Part shown: positions 22,440 to 37,500 of the stretch, piece by piece
Numbering within the stretch: the stretch's first letter is position 1
How the letters are laid out: every line of letters begins with the position of its first letter
Assembly: GCA_963920765.1 (NCBI GenBank)
Contig: OY987243.1
Location: 21,571,419 to 21,635,418, forward strand
Direction: 5' to 3'
DNA length: 64,000 nucleotides
From: Ulota crispa
Lineage: Eukaryota; Streptophyta; Bryopsida; Orthotrichales; Orthotrichaceae
The notes under the pieces: model-generated
What the model was told of the DNA's origin: nothing
Database searches by the model: none
Seen by the model: the letters and a program-made list of their open reading frames with translations, nothing else
Program-made: the position numbers and the translations under genes

Positions 22440-23026
22440 TTCTCTCGCCTCGTCAAAACTTAAAGCATATTCAACACGGAACCCGTAGTACTCAACGCAT
22501 ACAGACAACATACTCTACGAATACGACATACTCCTCCCCGAAATACGTATCTACAAAAGTCCCCTTTCCACACTCACAAACTCCGCCCTCACGAAAGATT
22601 TTTCCGTCGTCTCCCTCCCTCAGCCACGACGCTCACCCCGTTCCCGTTCTCACTCCAGTCCAGGCCCAGCGGAATACGTTGCTCGTACCCGCATCGTCCA
22701 TTCCCCGTCGACTATCCAACACCAAAAAGACAAAAAGACCAAAAGGCAGAAAAGATCGAAGAGGAAAGAAAACCCACAGAGAATGCGGGAAAGAAAAAGA
22801 AATTGTACACATAACATGGGGCAGTGGAGGACTACAGCAGAAGCAGAGAGAAGAGAAGAGGATATGGTGGACGACAACGACGACGCTTCTCTCTCGCCAA
22901 TTCCATCACCACCATTGCGGCTCCGCATTCCGCAATTCGGTGAACACACGCAAAGAAACTGAAGGCGGAGAAAAAGAAGAAGAAGAAGGAGGCTGGCATT
23001 GGGATTTGGGTTGTTGAATTGGCGGC
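22440..23026 (+). promoter_or_regulatory. Promoter and leader of the PHT4;4-type gene
   Basis: GC rises from about 22550 and the leader is purine-rich (GGAGAAAAAGAAGAAG) just before the start codon. A long frame on the opposite strand (22650-23366) is judged a shadow of this biased composition. Confidence 0.35.
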
Positions 23027-26000
23027 ATGGCTGGAGCTTTGGTTGCTGCGGCGCACTCAGCTCCCCATCGCCTGCAAGCCAAGTCCGGTGAGACCTTGCT
23101 GCAAAGCTCAGAGTTTTCTGGATTTCTGTAACCTGCCTGAAGTAGATTTTGAGGCCATTGCTGCTCGCTCGCTCGCTGGAGTGCAGCCTTTCGGAAATTT
23201 TTTGGTTTTTTTGGGCTTTTTTGGAAATTTTTGGAGCTTTTTTGGGCTCTTTTGGGTTTTTTTGGGTTTTTTGTGGTGTTTTTTTTTGGCGCATATCGGT
23301 GGATGTTGAGAGTGGAGCGAATCTCTGGTTGTTTTGAGTGTCGGTGATGATGAAAGGATAGGACAATCTTTTCTACTTTGGGTGCTAAATTCTACTCCTC
23401 AAATGTTGCTGTTTTGGAACTCAGCTGCTTCCCCCCTTTTTTTTGTGTTTTTTGGTTGAGTTTTTTTGGGTGAGTAGTTTCTTCTTTGGGGTTGAGAGTA
23501 TTTGGGGGGTGGAGTGTGCCAAGTTTTCTTCTGTGAAATGGTACATGTCTGAGTGAGAAGTTTTTTTTGTGGTTGATATAAAGGGGGGCTCTCATTGATC
23601 AGTAAGGTTTTGGAAAATGGCCTTTTTTATTAGTACCCACTAATTAGAACTCAAAATCACAACTTTGGATTCTGTAAGGGTTTTGTATCTAGTTGAGTTA
23701 GTTAGTGCTCGCAACCTATGCCCCCGTTTATTCGATTCAGTAAAACGACTACCTTTGATAGAGATTTTATTCATGGTGACCTAAGGAGCCAATGCTAATG
23801 TAAGGCCTGCTTGTTTAGGAGCCCTTGCAGCTTAGTTGCTGAAGGCCTACTTGATCAAAATCCTGCAAAAAGGCGCTTGAGGAGGTGTCTTACCCTGAAT
23901 TACAACTAACAGTAATCCGATTAAGCTCGAATGGAGCTGGGGGTGTCATTTGAGAAAATAGATATTATTTAAGGCCTTAAAACCAAAGCATGACCTGCAA
24001 AAGCCTTTCTCAAACCCATTGCCTGTTCTTCTCTTCACTTTCAAATGCCGATTCCTCCTTCCTTGTCAGCCTGTTGCTTGAATTTTCTGGCCAAGTGTCC
24101 AGCCTCTTGGAAACTTTGGCTCCCTTCCAGTCCTGGTGAATAATGTCTTGACAAGCAAATCACTAGTGTTGCATAAGTAACCAACAACTGCATCTTCCCG
24201 TGGTTAGGTTACAAACTAGCAATTTCAAGGTCAGTACAGTGTGGGTAAGGGAAACCTGCAAACAATGCCAGTACAATGAAGCAAACACAAAACTTTCAAT
24301 GTTAGAGATGGGTTAGGGCTGTATTGAAAACCTTCACAGCTGTGGGACAAATTTCCATGGAACCCTCATAAAGAGGAGTCGATTTTTCCAATATTTTGCA
24401 TATGTTTTTTTCAAAGTTTTGCATGTCTGTAAATTTGAACACATCTCTCAATATTTTGCAAGTATCCCCCCATATTTTACAAACATATTTCAATATTTTG
24501 CAAATTAGAGCTGCTTCTGGAGTATTAGGTACGAACTTTGGATACAGTAGTTCATATTCAGTTAAATGTGACAGAGTACTGTCTGATTTTTTTTGTGAGT
24601 GGTGTTATAAGTGAGGTGATGCAATTCTTTTTGCTCAGGTATTGTTCAGAGACTTAATCCTTGCTGTTGCTGTTGCTGTTGTTGCTGCAGATACTGGATG
24701 GTGCCACGGCGATAGGCCCAGGACGACTCCACTGGGTTTAGGCACTAATTTGCGACGAGAAAGCAGATCGACTGGCGTCCAAGCAGACCTGCTCAAACGC
24801 CGCTTCTTATCAAATGGCAGCAACACTAGCAACAATAGCAGCACTAGCACTAGTTACAGCAGAGCAACCCCAAGCGCATACAATCTATACCGCAATGAAT
24901 TTGAGCGGAGATTCACATGCAGGAGTCAGGGCAACCCCAACCGAGGAGCCGAGAACACCGACGTGGACGACGTAGTGAACAGCAAAAGCAAAGGCTCGAG
25001 TGAGAGAGACCACGGCCTTGTCAACCAAAAGGCCTCCTTGACAGGGGCCAATGGATCACCGACTGCTGCAGGGCATGGGACCCGGAGCTCGGAGAAAAAC
25101 CTGCAACAGAAGCAGAAGCAGGAGAAGCTAAAGAAGCAAGAGCAAGAGGAGGAGCATGCTGTGGTGGCAGCAAGCCGGGCATGGTGGAACAGCATTCCTC
25201 GCCGTTATGTGATCGTGGGGCTGTGCTTTATCGCGTTCCTGCTTTGCAACATGGACAGGGTACAGTAAAAATCTTTCCTGCCTTTTTTTTTATCTTTTTA
25301 GGGAATTGATATGTGCACACCTGGGGTTTGATATATGCACACCGGGAGCTGGGGTAAATTTTAGATATTTACCATTAACAAGTTGAATGTAGAAAATTTG
25401 AATTCAGATTTGGATTTAGAGACCTTGATTTAGTCTAGAACCACAAAGGAGGTTACAATTGAACAACGCATAGTGGAAAAGATTAGCTAGGGAGCAAATC
25501 ATTACTTTTACCCTTGTTTGTAAAAAAAGGCTAAGCTTTTTCAATAGGCGTTATTTAATTGTAACCTCCTTTGTGGTTCTAGACTAAATCAAGGTCTCTA
25601 AATCCAAATCTGAATCCAAATTTTCTAAATTCAACTTGTTGATGGTAAATATCTAAAATTTACCCCACCCCCTGGTGTGCATATATCTAACCCTGGGTGT
25701 GCACATATCAATTCCCTATCTTTATCTTATTTTCTTTTTGTAAGGGGGGTTTCAAAGCTTGGTGTATTTCTTTTTCTGGCCCTTTTTTGAAAGAAAAAAA
25801 CCAAAGATTTTGCATGAGTTCTAAGGTAGGAGGCTCATGAATGGAGCATCTAAGGGCTGAAACTGAATTTTGGGGAGGTGAAACTCCTTGAAATATTTTT
25901 TTATAAATTTTTTCTTGAAAAACAAGAGGACTTGGCATCTAACCCAAGTTGTTTCATATTTTTTGGAGCTTTGTGGAATTAGTTATGAAATTTTGAAGTT

Positions 26001-29000
26001 GAAATGGCCATAGGGCTCTAAAACCGCCCACCTCCTCAAATGTACATTGCTTGTACATCGTTGAAGACTATGAAATACAACGTGTACAAATGGGGTACAT
26101 TTGAGGAGGTGGGCGGTTTTAGAGCCTGAAAGGAATTCAAGTTTCCTACCTTAGGGCTGGTTTCTTGTTGTTTTCTTTGTTCTTTCATGCAAGAGAGGCC
26201 CATGCTTGCACCTTTTTTGCACCTGGCTAGGCGTGCAAAACTTTTTGGTTTAGTTTTTTTAGGAGAAAACTCAATCTTATTTCCTTACTGATTTTTTTCC
26301 TCTTTTCCTTTTCCTCTTTTTTTAAGAGGGGGTTTCAAACCTTGGTATATTTCTTCCCGGTCTCTTCTGCAAGATAAAAAATCCAAGATTTTTGCATTAG
26401 TTTTAGGGTTGGTTTCTTGTTGTTTTCCTTATTCTTTCATGCAAGAGAGCCCATGTTTGCACTTTTTTTGCGCCCTATTACCGTAGGTGTGCAACATGGA
26501 TAGGGGACGTTAAAACTTTGTTGCCTTTTTCTTTTTCTTTTCCCTCTTTTCTTTAGTAGGGGGTTGCATAGCTTGGCACATTCCTTTTTCTGGCCTTTTT
26601 TGCAAGAGAGAGAAATCCAAGCTCTTTACGTGAATCTTAGGGCTGGTTTCTTGTTGTTTTCCTTGTTTTTTCACGTAAGAGAGCACATGTTTTGCACTTT
26701 TTTTGCACCTTGCTAAATGTGCAAAACTTTTTGGATTGGTTTCTCACAAGAAAACTTGATCTTGCTTAAATAAACCTTTGGTTTACCTTTTGCAAAATCG
26801 CTTGGAGAAAACCTGCTTTTTCCTTGAGCTTTGAAACCCTCTATCACAATGTATGGGAGTTTGCACTTGTTAGTCTTGTGTTCACTTGACATGTAGTGAG
26901 TACACGTAATCCCAATAAAACTTGTGTGCACTCATTATGTCTGTGGTAGAACCAATTAATAATTTTGTTTTGGTTTTTCTTCAACTTTTTTCATACAACG
27001 TATCCCTTTATTTGTAGTTGATTTGTGGACATCGTTGTCATATTCTTTTGAGAATTTTCGGACTCTTGAGATTTGGAAGGTTTTGCACTAAAGATTACAA
27101 GTAAATTCTCCACTAAAGGAGACCTAGTGAAGCCCAAAGCTTAGATTTAGGCGTAGAGTAAGTCCTTGCTCATGTTAATGTTTTTAAGAAATCTGGCAAT
27201 TTTGCAGGTAAATATGAGCATCGCCATTTTGCCAATGTCAACGGATTATAAATGGGGCCCTTCAACTGTGGGCTTGGTGCAATCCTCTTTTTTCTGGGGC
27301 TACCTTCTTACTCAGGTATTTATCTCATTAACTCCTTTAAACTACCTACAACATACGCTCCATTTATATTAATCATAAGATTAAACCCATTTTTCCCTCT
27401 TGTAGGTTTCGATGTAGGTATGCTTCATGATGGTCATTGGTGAGTTTCCTACGTAAATAGATTCCAAGTTGGTCATTGGTGCTTGAGAGGGCAATAACAT
27501 ATATACATATGTATACATGTGTGCACATATATATGTATAAGTAAATAGAAGCAATATTCCCATATTCTTAACGCTACATCGTGAGGTTTGCCGCGAGCAT
27601 GCAAATTAAGAATTTAATGCCAATTTTTTTGATTTGGACTAAAGAGTTGTTTCACTTATATTATTCTTAGGCGATATCCTTAAAATTCAATTTGCAATTG
27701 AAAGTATAGGAAGTTGGAATTACATAAAGCAAGATTTTATTTAAAGAAAGGAGCTCTTAAACTTGGTTTTTTTTTTTTTCTTCTACAGATTGCTGGAGGC
27801 ATTTGGGCAGACCGTATTGGAGGGAAGCAAGTGCTGGGCTTTGGAGTCATATGGTGGTCACTGGCTACCATGGCCACACCAATTGCTGCCAAAATTGGAC
27901 TCCCTGCCCTTCTTTTTGTCCGGGCCTGCATGGGCGTGGGAGAGGTTAGTTGCTCATAGCATGAATTTTTTTCTTATTTTGCAATTGAATTTTCATGTTT
28001 AACTAAGTGGGATTTTTTATTTCAAGTATTTGAAATTCTGGTTGGTCTTTGTTATTTCTACACCTAATAATATTTGCTTTCTTGCTAAAAAAAAAAGCAA
28101 ATCATAGCATGTTTATCTTTTTAACGTGCAAGGGGCCAAGTTTATGATTACAACCAAAAATGCAAAAGCGTTGATTTGGATATTTCACTTGGATTCTAAT
28201 TTTCTTCTTTTTACTCTAGGAATATCACCTCACTAGAGGTCTCTTAATCAATTTTCAATGTTCAAGGTAGGAGATTTTTGCAAGGGAATTTTTGATGTAG
28301 TGGATAAATATACCTTACATGGGAAGTCATTCAAGTCATCTAGAAGTTCGCCTTGTGCGAGTTTTGGCATTTGATTGATGAAAACTTTGGAAATTATAGA
28401 CATGAGTTGCCTTGAAAACACAAAGGAATCCTCTGACCAAGTTTGTTTTGGTTCAGTATTAAACCCTTCAGTCATTTGAATCAATGCCCTTTTAGAACTG
28501 AATTACGTTAAAATGGCAACGACAACAAACTTTGTTTAAATACTAACCCTTCAATTAGTTGAATCAAGGTGCCATTTCTACATTTTACAAGCACTATTTT
28601 TGCTTTCCTCAATGGGCTTTCAACGTACTAAGGGAAAGTAATAATTAAAAAGTAGTAATTTGAGGGAAAAGACTTTTATGATGATGTTTATATGATGTAG
28701 GGTGTCATGTTAAGCAAGCATGAATCTTACAATTGGTGAATGCATATTGGAACGCCCTACTTTTTGAACCTTATCCCTTCATTTGTAATTGGCTCGTGGA
28801 TACTAGTGTACAAGTATGACATCAAACGTCCCCTAGTTTTGCCTCAATGAGCTTTTGAGAATTATATAACCATTTGAATTCAAAAATGTTTGTACTAAAG
28901 ACAACAGGTAAATCCTCCAATTTCTGAAGGGGACCAAATGAAACCTAGAACTTAAATTTCCAGACAATATATGTCCTAGATTTTATTTTATAGACACGGT

Positions 29001-31507
29001 TGTCTATAAATGCACATGAAGCGATTTGGGACTACAAGGTCCGACTTGAGCTTTATGCAAAATATTTAGTAACACCTACAAGTAGCTTGTGTGAGGACAT
29101 TTTCTTTGTCCATTTCAAATGTTTTCGTTGACTCACACATGCTATGAATGTTTGCAATACTCTGAAGTTCAATAAACCTAACTAAGTTACTATTTTTAGT
29201 AGTTTACATTTTGAATTTTTACTCTTTTGAAGTCTAATTTTAGGATCAACAATCTGATTTTGAAAATGATCAATTATGATTTTTTATTGAGGCTTTTGTG
29301 CAAGGGTCTTGACTTTCTCTAGTGTTGAGAGCTCTTGGAAATGAGCCTCAAATACACTAGATCTTGGAGAAAAAATTACATAAAAAATTCATTTGAAAAA
29401 ATTGTAGAAAAGATTTTGAAAAGCTATAAAGTGATTGGGGTTATGTATGTTATTTCCTTTAACCTTACATTTTTTTGATGGTCATTTTTTAGATCCACCA
29501 TGTGAAAAGAGGATTCAAAGGCTTCAAGTCATTTTTGTAGTTTTAACACCCTCATGATCAAACATTATAATCTTTCAATCCATTAGTGATATTGTTGTGT
29601 TTTCTTTTCTTGTGTGACCTCTAACATATCTAGTTTGAATTTGTACGGTTACAATTCAAAAGAACTTGATACAGCTTATTAAAATGTTGCCTTTTTGTTC
29701 AATTTGAAGCAAAGTCCTAAAAGCCCAAAAAAGGCCTGTGACATTTAGGGGTTAAGCTTTGATATTCAATGTTATTTTTAGGTTTTTTTTCTAGGTTTAT
29801 CTGTGGGGTTGTTTTTTCTTAAGGGATTCCTTTTCTTAAGAGTTTTATTTTCTTTAAAGGTGTTTTATTTTTTGTGTGTGGGGGGTGGACAGGGTGTTGC
29901 AATGCCTGCAATGAACAACTTGCTATCCAGGTGGGTGCCAGTCCGGGAGCGAAGCCGATCCTTAGCTTTGGTGTACAGTGGCATGTACTTAGGTTCGGTA
30001 ACTGGGCTTGCCTTTTCTCCGGGCCTCATTCATAAATACAGCTGGCCCTCCGTTTTCTTCTCCTTCGGCTCGCTTGGAGCCCTTTGGTTTCTCGCCTGGC
30101 AAAAAAATGTAACTATTTTCTCCCCTTTTTTCTGCCATTTCCATGCCCCTATTTTAGTAACATGTAGAAGTTTGAGTTAAAAATCATAACTTGTAACCCC
30201 GTTTTTCTTTCTTCCTTGTAAACTTTTTCCTATATAAAACTTTGCTTTGCAAATTTGGGAGTAGTTTTTGATTTGTAGGGTCTCATGCAAGGGCTTTTTT
30301 ATGTTTAAGCCATGAGGAACAAGGGTAGATCCTTGGGGACAAGTGGCGCAAAGGTGAAGTTGTTTTGTTTGTGAAGCTCCTTAGCTTGCATAAACATTGC
30401 TTGAAGAAAATATTACCACGTGTCCATTTTGCTATAGTAGCAAGATTGACGTTACTAACAACTTGACACCGCTTTGCAGTTTTTGTTGTTATGTTCACAG
30501 TGCAATTGAATATACAAAGGATTTTGTTTAAGCTACTTTTTTGTACGTGTGGAGAATTTAAAACTATGTATTAAGGTTTGGTATTGGGGGTAGTGCTTTG
30601 CAAATTTGGGAGTAGTTTGTGAAGTGTAGGGCAAGGGCCTCATGCAAGGGCATTCTCACGTTTAAGCCATTAGGAATGAGGGCAAAGCCCAAGTAACCAA
30701 TGACTGAGAAATGAATTCGTGAGACCCTTAGCTTGCGTAAATGTTGCTTAACAAAAATATATTGCCACGTGTCCTTCTTGTTGCCAAGAGTGATGTTACG
30801 TAGCATGACACCACTTTGCAATTCTGTTGCTACTTTCACAAGTGTAAAGGCAACTGAAAATGCGAATGATTTTGTTGGAGAATTTTAAAACAATGTAATT
30901 TGGTTTTGTTATGGGGGGGTGTAGGCTTTCAGCTCTCCTGGAGAAGACCCAAATATAACTGAGGAAGAGAAGAAGTTAATTTTGGGGGACAGTGAGTCGC
31001 AAGCCCCTGTGAAGGACATTCCTTGGAAACTGCTCTTGTCTAAGGCGCCTGTGTGGGCACTTATTGTTTGCCACTTTTGCCACAACTGGGGCACATTTAT
31101 TTTGCTTACTTGGATGCCCACGTACTACAACCAGGTAATTGTTTATTTCCCCTAATCCTAAAATATCACAAGATCTACAAAAAAAAGATGGAAAAAATGA
31201 GAGAGGATTAATAACCCCTCACAATGTTGAAGAGATTTAAAGCAGTCTTTAAACAAGTTAGTTTGGGGGGTTTACTTTTATCAAGTTCTTATGGAAGCTT
31301 GTAAGCAATGGCAAGGGTGAGGATACTGGATTTGTCATTTGAAGCATCTTAATATATATAGTGAATGCCTTTAGAGGTTAGCAAGGGTCAAGTCCCCGGA
31401 CTTGTCATTGGCGATTTAATACCAAAATATCCACTTAACATATGGAGGAGCGTGTTTTCTTTAAAGAGTTGTCAAGTGTAAAGAGTTCACTTTTAAGGGG
31501 TAGACGA

Positions 31508-31539
<32 letters not shown>

Positions 31540-34500
31540 CTGTGCGTACACTTTATATGTATGCAATGAATGTGGGAGGCAAGAGAAGAAGTAGGAGACA
31601 ATTGCATCTATATTTAAAGATGAATGTTTATGTACATTGAGCTAAGTCACTTACACTAAATTTTGGTTAAATGAAGGGCAAACAAGTGTATTAGAAGAGA
31701 TGTATACATTACTCATAAACTTAATTAAACCCGGATAGTCTAGAAACAAGAATCCGATTTTTTAAACTTTTTTTGGAGACATGTGCTAACCTTTGTCAGA
31801 TCTCTTTTGATTTTCACAATTCAGGATTGATTGAAAAATCCAGAAAGTCTGGCATAAATAGTACAAATTTAGATAAACAAGATAAATGTGGCATTTATTT
31901 GTTACAAATGTCAATTTGGAATAAGGAGATGGGATCTAGTTTCTAACGGGTTTTAAGTGTGATTGACTTAGTCTCATGTATTAGTTGTTGTCAACCTCTA
32001 GGAACTAATTAAACCGTAAGTGTGTGAATGGGTAACCACTTCTAAATTTCTTATAAGAACCAAAGGAAACGTCAAGGAAGATAACAACATTTATCAATGA
32101 GTTTACGCGCAACCATTTGAAATGTACCGAGAGCCTTCATTTCAAGTGGCAATCTAAGAAATAATATACAATAACATTGCAATTTTGGAAGTTACTATGA
32201 TTGATTTTAAGATTTATTTATTTATTTATTTATTTTTGTTTCTTTTTCTTTCTCCTAGACTCTAATGTTTTCATGTTGTTTTTCAGGTACTTGGTTTTAA
32301 TTTGACGGAGTCTGGGCTATTCTCCGTGTTGCCATGGCTCACCATGGCTTTGTCTGCGAACTTGGGAGGATGGATAGCTGACACGCTTGTCAGCCGTGGC
32401 GTCTCCGTAACTGTAGTTCGTAAGGTTGGGTCACCTCCTCTACCCCCTCAGTTTTTAATGCAACTTTGGTTAACTACTAATGCAAGTGGGGTGTCTTTGG
32501 TGAACAATGTAGTTTACTTAGTTTCCTTTTTAATAAATAAAAAGCTCAACATTCACAAAATATTTTGTTCTTGAACCTATTTAACTACACTGAATATTGC
32601 GTTTAGGTTGCCCCACTCTAATTTCTCAACATTTTACACTATATAATTATTTACTGCTGTTACAGTAATTTTCATCAAAAATTACTGCAACAAACAAATT
32701 TTAAAGGGTCTAGCAACAACAATGAAGCTATGGAAAAAAAATTAGCAGCATTTAAGTTGTAAACCATGTGAAATCCAAGTATCTAGATAGTTGCATGCGC
32801 CTCCAAGAGGCCAAGAGATGAGTCATGAGGTAACTTAACTTACTAGGGTAAGGCAACCTAAATGTGAAGGTAACCTAAATGCAATATTTAGTGTAATTTA
32901 ATATTTCCCTTGTCCTAAAATGACTGTCCTTGTTTTTTAGTGCAATCTTTTTGCACTACTATCATTGATTACGTTGAAAACAACATAATTTATGTATATA
33001 CTACAAGAACCCATGAAGCTAATTGCATGATTTTGCCAGTTTTATTTTTGAATTGGATACTAGAAAGATACTATACGATCTACTCGTGAAAATAATTGGC
33101 GATTGAATGTGGACAATCATTTTGGGTTGGAAGGAGTAATTATCATGAAGGCAGCTAACTTGCAATTTTCAAGTATCTAGAGCTCTAAAGGTTAGGATCA
33201 TTGGCTAGGCTTTTGAAATTGCTCTAATTTTGTTAAATCTTGTCATTGCACATCAACTATTTAATTGCAAGCAATGCCATGTTCAACTATTGCCATGTTC
33301 AACTAAATAAGAACTTTGCAAAAATCCATAAACAACAATCCAGGTTTTCTTTATTGAAGATATATGCAAAATATTGAGAGATCTCCTAGTAGTTTGCGTA
33401 GTCTATGTTTATTTCAATATAGCATCAATTGTACTAGCTTGAAGTTTTTTTGTCCTTCGATTTTCTTCGATTTTTTTTTGGTGGGTGCAATTTGACTGCA
33501 GGTCATGCAAAGTATTGGATTTCTGGGCCCTGCGTTTTTCCTTTCACAACTTAGTCATATCAAATCACCTGGAATGGCTGTGGCTTGCATGATGTGCTCA
33601 CAGGTTTGTACAGACCCTTATTCTATTTCTACTCAAATTTCAAAGTGTTCTATTTTAAGTCAATTTATCATATCTTGTTTGGTAAATTCAGTAGTATTCA
33701 TGTAATTTTGGTTTTTGTCCACAAAACATAGTGAGATCTCTAAATGTTGAGGGATGTAGGTTTTTGGATGTTTTGCATAGATCTCCCAATGTTTTGCCTA
33801 TAAAGAATTAGTTAAATAGAACTCATTATGTTGAATTGTTTGGTCAAAGTACTATGAGAGAGTAGTGTTTCATAAAGAAATTTTGATTTTATTTTACATG
33901 AGATTTTTTCTTATTCAAATAATTCACTGGAGGTCGCCTTATAGTGGTTAGTGGCATCTATACAATGGCCTTTAGGAAGACCTTTTGTGAATCCCAGTAA
34001 AGGTTTTTTGTAGGTTGTTAAAGAGTTTTAGAAGCAAGGCAATCTAATTTTGTTCAAAAGTCTTGTTGTGTGAGTTAATCTTTTTCATGAATTTTTGATG
34101 ATTAACTTTACATTGAATGTGGTTTGTTCTAACTTTTTGGATGTTAGAAGAAGCAATAACAATAAGTAGGATGTACGTTATAATATTGACTTATATGAAT
34201 AAAAAGTTTTTTGGAGATAGTTCTACTAACTATGCCAGAATATCCTATATTGAAGTTGGGTTGCGTCTACTTTGTATGTGCAGGGTTTGGATGCATTCTC
34301 ACAATCAGGCTTGTATTCTAACCACCAAGATATTGGACCTCGTTATTCGGTATGTATACGAAACCTTTAGTTAGTAAATAGTTATTACTTGAAATTCAAG
34401 TATGTGGTAGGGTTAGAATGTTTATAATTGTTACTATTCCAAAATCACCACCTTAAAATCTTAGATAATGGATGTATTGTTATAAGGAAACGTCAATCAT

Positions 34501-37500
34501 CCAAATGTCTATCTAAAGTATCATTCTAACTTTGGCTATTTTCCCAATTGAACCTTCATACTACTTACGTATGATATCAAATTAACGCCCTCTTTGGTAC
34601 TTTAGAATGTTCTTTTCATTTAATATTAGGGTCTTTAAGAAATATTCGAGCAAGTCTTCGTGAATTTCAATGTTAGGCATAGGCAAAAGTGACAATTTTT
34701 AGGTGTACTACGTTAACCCTTCAACATTTGATGTTTTATAAAAATCTGGCATATTCTTGCTTTTAGCTTTATACAAACATGTTGTTTACCTTAGTTTTAG
34801 CAGAAAGAAAAGTTGGTTTTTATGGATACAACATTAGCTTAGATGAATGAGAAGCTATTTGGACAAATAGCTACTTCGGATGGAGCAATCCTCTACATTA
34901 TGGAATTTGAGGAGCTTATTGGGATAAGGAATAATTTTTACTTGGTGTTAAGAGTGGGCTTAGCAAAGTAAAGATAGTCCCTAAGGTACAACAAAATGCA
35001 ATCATAAGCCCCTCGCTACGAGGCATTTTTAATGGAAGGAAAATAATTTCGTCCACTGCTGAAGTGACACGTCGGCTGCTGTGGTTATGGCAGGGAGTGT
35101 TGCTGGGTATGTCAAATACTGCTGGAGTTTTGGCTGGGGTTCTTGGTACGGCAGCAACTGGATTTATTCTACAGAACGGTGGGCATCTCACACTCCATTC
35201 CTTAAGGTTACATATAACAAGTTTGCCATGCGTTTTGTGTTGTGCCTCTCTTAATTTTCAATGACTTTTTACTCTACTTTTCTCTTCATTTTCCTCTCCT
35301 TCCCCCTCAAACTTCTGACAACTTTTCACCCTCCCTTTCCCTGCCTATTGCCTTTCCTCCCTCCTTTTTGAATTTAAAATTTTGTGTGATAAATAAACAC
35401 CCAATGTTTCATAAATAGAGAATTTTGAACCTTAAGTGCTAACAAGTGATTTTGAATATTTCTTGATAGACATACAACTCATGCTTTATAATTTAGATAA
35501 TAGGGAAAATTTGATGTATACCCTTGAAGTTTGCGATATTTGTATAGATACCCCTGGTTTTTTAGAAATTGCACACATACCCTTGAACCATAATTTTTAG
35601 GTATTTATTTGTTGTGCTTGTCACTTCCTTCACGACCAATGGTAAAGCAAGGAGTTCAAGGGAACAAAAAAGAAGTAGCATGCACACAAAGGAAGAAGGA
35701 AATGGCATGCACAATAGAACAAACGCTTATAAATTATCGTCCAAGCGTAAGTGTGGAATTTCTGAAAAATCAAGGGTACCTGTAAAAACATCACAAACTT
35801 TAGGGGTGTACATCAAAATTTTCCAAGGATAATATGGATTGTCAATGGTTGTGAACTACCTTGCAAGACCACGCAAACTTAAGTTAAGGAGGGTCTAGCA
35901 CAATGAGTCACAAGCAATGACTAGTTCCAAGAAATGTATTACCTTATATAACCGGTATAATGTTGTGCAAACCCTAATCCGTAACCGGTTGTATTGGTGA
36001 TATTTGTTACAATATTGTGTTTTCTGGATCTTCTAGTAGCAGCAATGTTTTGGCAAAGTTTAATTACTAGTGTTAAACCATTGACTTGGGATTCAATGAG
36101 AATGAGCCACATTCGCAAGCTTTAGATAATTGTTGGTTATGAATATGAGTTTTGAATATTTCATTGATTTGAAGTAAATGAGAATAGGCCTTGCACTGAC
36201 CATAATTACATCTGCAAGAAATTACGAGTACTTGCTATAAAGTCTCTCACAACATAGCTATCTGTTAAGTATTTTACTGCTAGTACTAAATTGGTGTAAC
36301 TTACTAAACCAATGGAGTGTATTTCATCTATGCTAGAGGTTTTGAAATTTCTCCTATGCTTTAGAACTTGGAACTACACTCCTGTTCTATTTAATTAAAT
36401 TCACAGCTGCAGAAACCTACCTTAGGGTGTAGGTTTTAATTACTTTAGCAAAACTTTTTTCACTTAAGAACTCAAAACTAACACCGGATATTTGGTCTTT
36501 CCTTAACCCTCAAAATAAATGAGTACAAAATCTATTCATGTAGAAAAAAATGATTTGTAAATGTAAAGTGCTTCAAGTTGTGACACTAAATAGAATAAAT
36601 ACTATGAGTAAGGTAGGAGGCTCTAAAAGTGACCATGTTCTAAATGTGTTTTGTGGGAATCAGTGACATGTTTAGATATCTATTATTGTCATTGATGAAT
36701 TGACCCTTTAGGGTCAAGGCTCCCCAGATTAGGTCGCTGGATGAACCAAATTTGGTTTCCTCTGCCTGAAAGGGTCAAGGTCAAGGTCAAGCAAACTTGA
36801 AGGGTTGGTTTATGGACCTCCTACCTTATTGGGAGGTTTATTTAAACTTCACAATCCTTATATTGTAGGTTGAGAGCAGATTCGACAGGTCTTTGCTGAA
36901 TTGATTACTTTTTGAGAATAAACCAATTCAGCATCAAATTTTGTAATTAAACAAGATTAGGCACTTTCAAAAAAAGTTATTATTATTTAGCATTCAACCA
37001 AATTTTTAGTAGAATTAAGTTTTTTTCTAAGCATCTTCTACTTTCTAAAATTAGCTTTTGGTATAAATATTGCAATAGATTGAGCCCTCTTGGAATCAAC
37101 CTTAACCTTCCATTGTTAGTTAAGCTTAATGACTTTTATAGTATTTGACATTTCAATTTTTGATTTGTTTGACATTGGGCATTTTTGGAGAGTAATTTAT
37201 AAAATAATTAGGCAAAATTTTGGGGAATTATTTTATGCCGAACCTGCTCTCAACCTACAGTACAAAGAGCGTACATAGATACAATGACATATACATACGG
37301 CTTTTTTGAGACAACTAAGATTGAAACTAACTAGAATTGATCTACGACTTATTATACCATATATTATACCATCCAAGAAAGGTGACTTCAAACGTTTGAA
37401 AATATTGATTTTTTGTTTTTGAAGCTTTTTTTTAACCTTCATTTTTAACCAAGTCACCCAATCTAATTATAGAATTGATGTGAAAATGCAGGATCATGGG

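Noticed and set aside
22650..23366. 238-codon minus-strand frame over the transporter promoter
   Set aside because: Composition follows the purine-rich leader and the T/G-rich tract (Lys/Pro and Leu/Phe runs). It overlaps exon 1 and has no recognisable domain.
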